Shown: positions 1 through 5,875 of the stretch, one piece after another
Layout of the letters: the number at the start of each line of letters is the position of its first letter
Position numbering within the stretch: position 1 is the stretch's first letter
Assembly: GCA_002404095.1 (NCBI GenBank)
Contig: DHJA01000287.1
Span: 3,519 to 18,863 of the forward strand
DNA length: 15,345 nt
Direction of reading: 5' to 3'
DNA from: Planctomycetaceae bacterium UBA4732
GTDB taxonomy: Bacteria > Planctomycetota > Planctomycetia > Gemmatales > Gemmataceae
Translations under genes and position numbers: made by a program
The notes under the pieces: model-generated
Seen by the model: the letters and a program-made list of their open reading frames with translations, nothing else
Told to the model about the DNA's origin: nothing
The model's database searches: none

Positions 1-378
1 ACCGTGCGTCACCAGCTTCGGCTCCCCCCCCCCCCCCCCCGCGGAAGGGGGGGAGGGAGCAGATCGGCGCGCATGCCTAAATCGGGAGGCACACCCTGGC
101 CTGGACTGAGATGTTTCCCAAGCAGCTGGCAAGCCTATAATAACCGGATCGAGGTAACGATCCAACCGGTTTGCCAGGGAGCGCCAGGATGGCATGGTGT
201 CGCGTACAACGGACGGCTGCTGACCAAGGAGGTGGTGATCGCCGAGCGGGAGCCTCAGCCGCAGTCCCACGTCCGCCACAAGATGCTGGTCTTGTGGTTG
301 CTCCCTTGTGGGATTACTCGGGCGAAGGCGACGACCATCGCCAAGTATGACAGGGAGCTTACGCTCGCCGAATGGGAT
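1..378. other. Gene-free left edge with a C17 tract
   Basis: I see no intact gene here. The stretch opens with a run of 17 C at 24-40, followed by a G-rich patch. It also holds a potential hairpin with arms CTGGCAA at 125-131 and TTGCCAG at 171-177, with a nested AACCGG/CCGGTT pair at 142-147 and 166-171. This lies downstream of the minus-strand PII gene and could act in termination or be part of an old insertion, but nothing decides between these. Confidence 0.5.
220..348 (+). pseudogene. Possible relic of a transposase N-terminal HTH
   Basis: The plus frame encodes about 40 residues containing HVRHKMLVLWLLPCGITRAK, followed by an A/I-rich helix. The pattern of a basic helix, an LWLL-CG turn and a second helix resembles the winged-helix start of IS630-like or related transposases, as I recall them. 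No start codon with a ribosome binding site, no recognition helix of normal quality and no DDE catalytic domain follow, and the frame then runs antisense to the PII gene. If real it is a short dead fragment; it could also be a chance reading frame. Confidence 0.25.
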
Positions 379-732
379 TTAAGGCCCAATTGCCGCGCTA
401 CCGCGCTCGCCCGTGCGGATGCGGATGCAGTCATCCAACGGCATGACGAAGATTTTGCCGTCGCCGATTTGGCCCGTCTCCGGCGTCCGTGCGGCGTGGA
501 CGATGGATTCGACCGCCGCCTCCACGAACGCCTCGTTGACCGCGATCTCCACTTTCAGCTTCGGCAGCAAGCGCACGTCAAACTCGGAACCGCGATATAA
601 CTCGGTAAAGCCGCGTTGTCGGCCGCAGCCGCGCACGTCCGTTACGGTCATCAGGTAAATGTCGTGTTCGTTCAGGGCGGCCTGCACCGCTTCCAATTTT
701 TCCGGCCGAATGATGGCGACGATTAATTTCAT
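379..732 (-). CDS. glnK: PII nitrogen regulatory protein (GlnB/GlnK family)
   Basis: A 117-residue PII signal protein, a trimeric cytoplasmic sensor of ATP/ADP and 2-oxoglutarate that gates AmtB and other nitrogen targets. The N-terminal MKLIVAIIRPEKLEAV, the T-loop region GRQRGFTELYRG (37-48), Lys58 and the IGDGKIFV B-loop are plain family signatures. Residue 51, the uridylylated Tyr in E. coli GlnB, is Phe here (RGSEF), while Tyr46 and Ser49 are kept. There is about a three-residue insertion before the B-loop (ARTPETGQIGDGK). It follows the ammonium channel gene on the same strand with a 56-nt gap, so co-transcription and direct channel gating are likely; the amt linkage is why I name it glnK. 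No strong Shine-Dalgarno precedes its ATG, suggesting translation is tied to the upstream gene. Confidence 0.95.
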   Translation of the reverse strand: MKLIVAIIRPEKLEAVQAALNEHDIYLMTVTDVRGCGRQRGFTELYRGSEFDVRLLPKLKVEIAVNEAFVEAAVESIVHAARTPETGQIGDGKIFVMPLDDCIRIRTGERGSAAIGP

Positions 733-788
733 AGGAATGTCACAAGGTTAAAGGCGAGCCGGGTGCCGTAAGCGCCCGGAGTTGGTTT

Positions 789-2513
789 TTATTTCTCGAC
801 GACGGCTCGCACCACGGCGCCGTCGAGACGGTCGCGGAAGAGCCGTTCCAGGTTCTCACGCATGACCGCCGGGTCACCGCCGCGAAAGCGGAAGCGGCCG
901 TCGCGGATGGTCGTCAGGAACGGATAGACGGCCCGGAACTCCGGCGGCGGGTTCGAGCCAGCCTGACACATCTCCGACCAAGCTTGCATCAATTTATCCG
1001 GCGCCGCCGACTCGACGACGACGGTGAATCGCTGCTGACCGTTGGGCGGGTGCGCAGCCGGCCGCGGCTCATGGTGCGCGCCCGTCTCAGGAACCAGGTC
1101 CACGGCCGGCCCCAGATCGAAGCCTGCTTCCCCGTGTTGGTTCTGATCCAATCCTTCGTTCTCCGCTTTGGCGCTGAGAGTGAAGCCCCAGAGTACGTCA
1201 ATTGCCTTCACGAGTACCAACGTCACCAGGAAGGAATAGCCGGCGGCGCACAGGGCCGTCAGAGCTTGTATGGCAATTTGCGCGCCCCGACCATACGCCA
1301 GTTGGCCGAGTGGCGTACCGTCTGGAAAGCCGTTGCCGCGGTTGAAGATCCACGCCGAGACGAAGACCCCCGTCAGCAGCGCGCCCAGGAAACCGCCGAC
1401 GCCGTGGACGCCGAAGGCGTCGAGCGAATCGTCGTACTTGAGCAACGGCTTGAGGCAGACCGCGCCATAGCAGACGACGCCGGCGATCAGGCCAATGCAC
1501 AGGGCGCCGAGCGGAGACACGAAGCCAGCCGCCGGTGTCACTGCCACAAGCCCAGCCACCAATCCTGACGCCAAGCCCAAGGCGGTCGGCTTACCCCGGT
1601 GCAGCCATTCGGCCGCCAACCAGCTTAGCGCCGCCGCGGCCGCCGCCACTTGCGACGCCGCCAGCGCCACGCCCGCCAGGGGACCGCTGCCCAGGGCGCT
1701 GCCGCCGTTAAAACCAAACCAGCCGAACCAGAGCAGCCCCGCTCCGGTCAGCGTCAGCACCATGCTATTGGGCTGGATGGCGTGTCCTGGATAGCCGCGC
1801 CGCTTGCGCAACACCAGGATGGCCGCCAGGCCCGCGAAGCCGGCCGAGACGTGGACCACCGTGCCGCCGGCGAAGTCGAGGGCGCCCATGCGCCCGAGCC
1901 AACCAACAGGCTCATTAGTCGCCGGGTTGTCCACGGTTGCCAACCGCGGCGCGACCGCCCAGACCCAATGAGCAAGCGGGTCGTACACTAGCACCGCCCA
2001 AAGGAGAATAAAGAGACAGTATGGGCCAAAGCGGACGCGCTCGGCCAGGGCGCCACTGATGAGGGCGGGCGTGATGATGGCGAACATGCCCTGATACATA
2101 CAGTGGACGAAAATCGGGATGTTGGTGCCGGGGAAGCAAGCATCCGGTGAAACGCCGTGAAGGCCGAGGTAGTCGGAGTTCCAACCGATGAGGCCGCCGT
2201 GCGTGGCGCCGAAGGCGAGGGAATAGCCGAACAGCACCCATTGCACACCGATCAGGCCCAGCGCGATCATGCTGTGCATCATAGTGCCCAGGACGTTCCT
2301 GCGACGGACCATGCCGCCGTAAAAGAGAGCCAGCCCAGGGACCATGAGCAGGACAAGGCCGGTCGAGACAAGCATCCAGGCGGTGTCGCCGTGGTCCACG
2401 GCGGTCGGCGTTGACGGTTGGGGCGAGGCGGCAGAGACGTCCGCCGCGTGGGCCAGCGGGACGGTCAAAACGAGCGCCGCAAGGGCGCAAGCGATCACGA
2501 TACGACGATTCAA
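789..2513 (-). CDS. amtB: AmtB-type ammonium channel with extra C-terminal domain
   Basis: Inner-membrane ammonium channel of the Amt/Mep/Rh family. I chose a TTG start at 2513: GGAGGG lies 7 nt upstream and the product then opens with a clean signal peptide (LNRRIVIACALAALVLTVPL, cleavage near AHA), giving 574 residues. The frame is open to 2666 but that extension overlaps the upstream gene. In TTG numbering, the GALDFAGGTVVH motif carries the recruitment Asp (213) and first pore His (221), HGVGG carries the second His (370), and the gate Phe residues (144 and 268) are kept, so conduction should be intact. After the usual EGLD-x3-HGE tail (about 453-462), roughly 110 further residues follow. 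The last 80 (about 495-574) look like a folded soluble domain that I cannot name. It is followed by the PII gene. Confidence 0.93.
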   Translation of the reverse strand: MNRRIVIACALAALVLTVPLAHAADVSAASPQPSTPTAVDHGDTAWMLVSTGLVLLMVPGLALFYGGMVRRRNVLGTMMHSMIALGLIGVQWVLFGYSLAFGATHGGLIGWNSDYLGLHGVSPDACFPGTNIPIFVHCMYQGMFAIITPALISGALAERVRFGPYCLFILLWAVLVYDPLAHWVWAVAPRLATVDNPATNEPVGWLGRMGALDFAGGTVVHVSAGFAGLAAILVLRKRRGYPGHAIQPNSMVLTLTGAGLLWFGWFGFNGGSALGSGPLAGVALAASQVAAAAAALSWLAAEWLHRGKPTALGLASGLVAGLVAVTPAAGFVSPLGALCIGLIAGVVCYGAVCLKPLLKYDDSLDAFGVHGVGGFLGALLTGVFVSAWIFNRGNGFPDGTPLGQLAYGRGAQIAIQALTALCAAGYSFLVTLVLVKAIDVLWGFTLSAKAENEGLDQNQHGEAGFDLGPAVDLVPETGAHHEPRPAAHPPNGQQRFTVVVESAAPDKLMQAWSEMCQAGSNPPPEFRAVYPFLTTIRDGRFRFRGGDPAVMRENLERLFRDRLDGAVVRAVVEK

Positions 2514-2514
2514 G

Positions 2515-2526
2515 AAAGTCCCTCCG
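2515..2526 (-). promoter_or_regulatory. Ribosome binding site deciding the TTG start of amtB
   Basis: On the minus strand, CCGGAGGG precedes TTG by about 7 nt. No comparable site precedes the upstream ATG or GTG codons of the same frame, and the signal peptide begins right after this TTG. This supports the shorter reading of the ammonium channel gene. Confidence 0.6.
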
Positions 2527-2593
2527 GGGAGAGGTCGGGGGGAAAGGCACACATTCCGGCGCCCACGCGGCGTCGCATATGGCTTGCGAGAAC

Positions 2594-3133
2594 TTACGAA
2601 AATGTCGGCGGCGCGGCCATTGCTTGGATTCGCCGCCGATAACGCCGCATGACCACACATACACATACGACAAAGCCACCCACGAAACCGCCGGTGTAGG
2701 AGGCCAGATGGGCGAAGCCGTCCGCGAGGAATAGCGCATGTTTCGCAGGCGGAATGCGCGCCGCCAACCAGCCGTCAAGAGTAACGACGCCGCCGTTCGC
2801 CAGGACGTAGCCGACAACGCCCGCCGTCAAGGCTACAACGCCGCAACACGCCATCATCACGCCGACCGGCCTTAGCAGATCGCGAGCGTCCATTTTAGGC
2901 AGCGACCCCACCCGAGCCGCCGCGGCCAACAGCAGCCCGAGAGACAACCCCACCCACCACGTCGCGATCACGCCCCAACCCAATCCCAATAGCGTCGGGT
3001 CTTCGGTATGGAAAACGGGCCGATGGCCGATGGTGAAGTATTCGACACAGACGCGGGCGGTGATCTGGTCGTGCAAGATGCCGTAAACAATCGCCGCGGC
3101 GACCGCCAGCACTATGATCTTGATCGTTTCCAC
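2594..3133 (-). CDS. Small conserved-looking multi-pass membrane protein
   Basis: A 179-residue protein with about four hydrophobic segments: roughly 4-22, 50-74, 90-112 and 145-165, followed by a basic tail (MRRYRRRIQ). The first part holds HDQITARVCVEYFTIGH, a string that looks conserved rather than random, but I cannot assign a function. The start is GTG, chosen because AGGAGG sits 7 nt upstream. It lies first in the apparent operon with the ammonium channel (80-nt gap) and PII gene, so a link to ammonium uptake or simply to the membrane is possible. That is context only. Confidence 0.75.
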   Translation of the reverse strand: METIKIIVLAVAAAIVYGILHDQITARVCVEYFTIGHRPVFHTEDPTLLGLGWGVIATWWVGLSLGLLLAAAARVGSLPKMDARDLLRPVGVMMACCGVVALTAGVVGYVLANGGVVTLDGWLAARIPPAKHALFLADGFAHLASYTGGFVGGFVVCVCVVMRRYRRRIQAMAAPPTFS

Positions 3134-3179
3134 GCGCGGACCTCCTGGAAGGCGACGACGTTCTCCTCTGACGCCTTAC

Positions 3180-3185
3180 TATAAT
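3180..3185 (+). promoter_or_regulatory. Candidate -10 box in the divergent cinA/membrane-protein gap
   Basis: A perfect TATAAT lies about 50 nt before the cinA start. No convincing -35 box is found 17 nt upstream. On the opposite strand the same bases give TATAGT, so the gap (3134-3235) could serve both directions. Confidence 0.35.
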
Positions 3186-3235
3186 GCGGGGTGAAGCGGA
3201 ACCCACTCGCTTGCGCTCGGGGCTAGTAGAAACTT

Positions 3236-4477
3236 ATGAAAAGCGAAATCATCTCCATCGGCAGCGAGATCACCAGCGGCCAGAACCTCGACACCAATAG
3301 CCAATGGCTCAGTCGCCGCCTCGCCGAGATCGGCGTCCCCGTCGGCTGGCACACCACCGTCGCCGACGACCTCGACGCCAATATCGACACCTTTCGCATC
3401 GCAGCCGGCCGTGCCGCGCTTGTTCTGATCACCGGCGGCCTTGGCCCTACGCAGGACGATTTGACGCGCGAAGCTCTGGCAAAAGCGGCCGGCGTCGAAT
3501 TGATGTTTCATCAAGAGTTATATGACCAGATCGAAGGCATGTTCAGCCGCCGTAGTCGGACTATGCCGGAGCGGAATCGCGTCCAGGCCATGCTGCCGGC
3601 CGGCGCCGCCGCCCTGCCCAACGAATGCGGCACCGCCTCCGGCGTCTGGATGCGTCTCGGCGCCGCCACTATCGGCGCTATGCCCGGTGTGCCCTCTGAA
3701 ATGTATGTGATGTACGAAAAGCAGGTGCGGCCGCGGCTGCTCGTTCTTGGGATGGGCGCCGGCGTGTTGGTGCAGCGCAAAATCAACGTCTTCGGCGCCG
3801 GCGAGTCCGCCGTCGAAGAAAAGCTGCTCGACCTGACGCGGCGCGGCCATGTCCCCGAAGTCGGCATCACCGTCAGCGACGCCACGATTTCACTACGCAT
3901 CTTGGCCCACGCCGCGACCCTTGCGGAAGCGCAGGCCCAGATTGAACCTGTGGAACTGACCATCCGCGCACGCCTCGGCGAATGGGTATTCGGCGTGGAG
4001 GACGAGGATTTACACGACGCAGTCGCCGCCCTGTTGCGCGCCCGGCGCCTGACGCTGGCCACGGCCGAGAGTGTGACGGCCGGGCTGGTTGCCTCGCGTT
4101 TGGCGGCCGTGCCGGGCGCGAGCGCCTGGCTGCGCGGCGGTATTATCGCTTATGACAATCGCGTAAAGGTGGACTTGCTCGGCGTGTCGCAGCACCTCAT
4201 CGACGCGAACGGCGCTGTCAGCGCCGAAGTGGCGGAGGCAATGGCGGTCGGTTGTCGCACACGATTGCGCACCGACTTGGCGGTAAGCACGGTCGGCGTG
4301 GCGGGGCCGGGCGACCTGGGGCCGGACAAGCCGGCCGGGACGGTCTTCATCGGTCTAGCCTGGGAAGGCGGGTCGGCGTCCAGCGGCCACAGCTGGTCCG
4401 GGGCACGAACCGAGGTGCAGCGGCGAACGGCAAAGCTGGCGTTAAACCGCGTGCGACTGCAACTGCTTCAGTCGTAA
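3236..4477 (+). CDS. cinA: CinA family protein (nicotinamide-nucleotide amidase)
   Basis: A 413-residue, two-domain CinA. Residues 1-170 are the MoCF-like COG1058 domain (MKSEIISIGSEITSGQNLDTN, GGLGPTQDD at 67-75, GAMPGVPSEM near 148), linked in this family to ADP-ribose pyrophosphatase activity. Residues 255-413 form the PncC domain, which deamidates NMN in pyridine nucleotide salvage. It has AESVTAG at 277-283, AYDNRVK with Tyr306 and Lys311, and GVAGPGD near 354. The usual AESCTGG is altered here to AESVTAG, with the serine kept. Length is normal. No strong Shine-Dalgarno precedes the ATG. It stands alone on the plus strand, divergent from the amt operon and convergent with the acetyltransferase, whose stop lies 11 nt away. 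Confidence 0.95.
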   Translation: MKSEIISIGSEITSGQNLDTNSQWLSRRLAEIGVPVGWHTTVADDLDANIDTFRIAAGRAALVLITGGLGPTQDDLTREALAKAAGVELMFHQELYDQIEGMFSRRSRTMPERNRVQAMLPAGAAALPNECGTASGVWMRLGAATIGAMPGVPSEMYVMYEKQVRPRLLVLGMGAGVLVQRKINVFGAGESAVEEKLLDLTRRGHVPEVGITVSDATISLRILAHAATLAEAQAQIEPVELTIRARLGEWVFGVEDEDLHDAVAALLRARRLTLATAESVTAGLVASRLAAVPGASAWLRGGIIAYDNRVKVDLLGVSQHLIDANGAVSAEVAEAMAVGCRTRLRTDLAVSTVGVAGPGDLGPDKPAGTVFIGLAWEGGSASSGHSWSGARTEVQRRTAKLALNRVRLQLLQS

Positions 4478-4488
4478 TGGGATCGCTT

Positions 4489-5040
4489 TTACTCCGGGGC
4501 GACAGCCACGCTCTTTGCCATTAGCACATATTCTTCGTTGTTCTCTTGAGGGTCCGGGATTGGAGCGTCTGGATTTAGAGTGACGAATCCGCACTTGTTA
4601 TACAGCGAAATAGCCCCCTTATTGGCCGTGTAAACGTCGAGGAAGAGGAGGTTAGAGAAGTCAACCGGAATTTGGGCCAATAACGCGGCTTCCGCAATTA
4701 GATGTTCAACGATGCCGCGGCCGTGCCCGCGCTTCTGGAACGCCGGATGCACGGCTAATAGTGGAATGTAGAAGTGATACTTCCCGCCTGTGAATTGTTC
4801 GTATTCCTGGCAAACGTCCAGCGCGGCGAACCCAACAGTGTCGCCTGCCAGGTTACGGTAAATCCAAACCAGACCAGAACTGTATTTAACGCGATGCGGA
4901 ATGTCGTTCTGGAGGAGGCGTAAGACCTGCCCCTCGTAGAAGGGCAGTGCGGCGAATGGCCATGCCAGAAGAGCCTGGTATTCAGGCTGGCTGGGGTCAG
5001 TTCGCACCGCGTTGACGGGAATCGACTGTGGAGCAACCAT
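4489..5040 (-). CDS. GNAT-family N-acetyltransferase
   Basis: A 183-residue acetyl-CoA-dependent acyltransferase of the GNAT fold. Acetyl-CoA binding motif A is clear: LLAVHPAFQKRGHGRGIVEH, with the Q-x-x-G-x-G loop at QKRGHGRG. Next comes a strand (LLFLDVYTANKGAISLYNKC) and the terminal GFVTLN, typical of motif B, where Tyr in SLYNKCGF is the usual catalytic or stacking residue. The N-terminal third (FYEGQVLRLLQNDIPHRVKY) is the variable substrate side, so the substrate is unknown. No clear Shine-Dalgarno precedes the ATG. It is on the minus strand like the next gene upstream, separated by about 130 nt of hairpin repeats, so they may not share a transcript. Confidence 0.85.
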   Translation of the reverse strand: MVAPQSIPVNAVRTDPSQPEYQALLAWPFAALPFYEGQVLRLLQNDIPHRVKYSSGLVWIYRNLAGDTVGFAALDVCQEYEQFTGGKYHFYIPLLAVHPAFQKRGHGRGIVEHLIAEAALLAQIPVDFSNLLFLDVYTANKGAISLYNKCGFVTLNPDAPIPDPQENNEEYVLMAKSVAVAPE

Positions 5041-5043
5041 GCG

Positions 5044-5156
5044 GCTCTCGAAACAGGAAAGGGAAGCGTCTCGGCCTTCCCCATTATGCGCGAGCGCGCG
5101 GGACGGGCGCCGGGGTTGCTCTCGAAAAAGGATAGGCGAGGGTCTCGGCCCTCCTC
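5044..5156. repeat. Two copies of a 39-bp hairpin-forming repeat
   Basis: Positions 5044-5082 and 5118-5156 match at about 32 of 39 bases, both starting GCTCTCGAAA and sharing GTCTCGGCC. Each copy can form a short hairpin: GGGAAG/CTTCCC in the first and GAGGG/CCCTC in the second. They lie between two minus-strand genes and may be dispersed intergenic repeats or transcription attenuators. Confidence 0.6.
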
Positions 5157-5168
5157 AACCCGATCCAA

Positions 5169-5702
5169 TCACTTCTCCCGCTGTCGTGGGAAAAGAGCGC
5201 GCTGCTCCGGATCGTTCGGGCGCCAATCGGCGGGCAACGCTGACAGTTTTCCGATGCGTTCCATGACTTGCTGTTCCGCCGCGTGCGACAGCCTCACCCG
5301 CGGCGCCGGACTCACGGACAGTCGAGGACTCACCCAATTCTCAAGCAGGTAGCCCAAGTCCGCGAGGTGACAATGGAGTGGATTCAGCCCTGGCAGCACA
5401 TAACACATGCCGTCCATTGCCCGGCCCTGCGCCGCCAACCGCTTGGAACGATGTAACAGACGCCGGGCTTCTTCTTTCAAAAGGTCTTCCACTGCTTGAT
5501 CGAATGCCGTTTGCCCTGTGAAGATCGCCCTCGCCCAGTGGTTGACGTAGGCCCGCAACTCGCCGCAAAGCTGCACGTAGTGGTCAATAGTCGCACTCAA
5601 ATTGCTGCAGAACATCCCTTCGCCGTTGTCGCACTGGCGAAGTCGCTCGTTCAAATCGTCGGTGAAGCGACGCACGGCCAATAAATCGAGGGTAGCCGGC
5701 AT
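5169..5702 (-). CDS. Unrecognised 177-residue protein
   Basis: I do not recognise this family. The product is soluble, without signal peptide or membrane segment, and mostly predicted helical (for example FDQAVEDLLKEEARRLLHRS). Cys and His are relatively common in the central part: CDNGEGMFCSN near 24-34, C46, MCYVLPG, and NPLHCHLADLGYLLENW. They are not spaced like a standard zinc site. The start is well supported: AAGGGAG lies about 5 nt before the ATG. It is divergent from the amidohydrolase gene and upstream of the acetyltransferase. Codon use fits a real gene, and the frame is closed on both sides. Confidence 0.6.
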   Translation of the reverse strand: MPATLDLLAVRRFTDDLNERLRQCDNGEGMFCSNLSATIDHYVQLCGELRAYVNHWARAIFTGQTAFDQAVEDLLKEEARRLLHRSKRLAAQGRAMDGMCYVLPGLNPLHCHLADLGYLLENWVSPRLSVSPAPRVRLSHAAEQQVMERIGKLSALPADWRPNDPEQRALFPRQREK

Positions 5703-5875
5703 CTATCTCCCTTCCTCTTCTTTTGCGAAATTGCGGGAATGTGAAGTATACCACCACCGTCTGAGGTAAGGATACCGGAAATGGCGAAAATTTACCAGAA
5801 CGCTGACGACTTCTCGCATTTTTAGCGTCAATCCATTATCCTGATCCCACGCCCCGTTGCTACGGAGATTCCCCC

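Noticed and set aside
4..600. 198-codon plus-strand open frame at the left edge
   Set aside because: Starts in a C-run, and its second half is antisense to the PII gene; only a short internal segment resembles a transposase HTH.
2514..2666. Longer N-terminus for the ammonium channel
   Set aside because: Would put 51 hydrophilic residues ahead of a clear signal peptide and overlap the upstream gene; the TTG at 2513 has the good ribosome binding site.
1915..2817. 300-codon minus-strand open frame
   Set aside because: Overlaps the ammonium channel and membrane-protein genes in another frame; low-complexity Arg/Pro/Ser-rich product.
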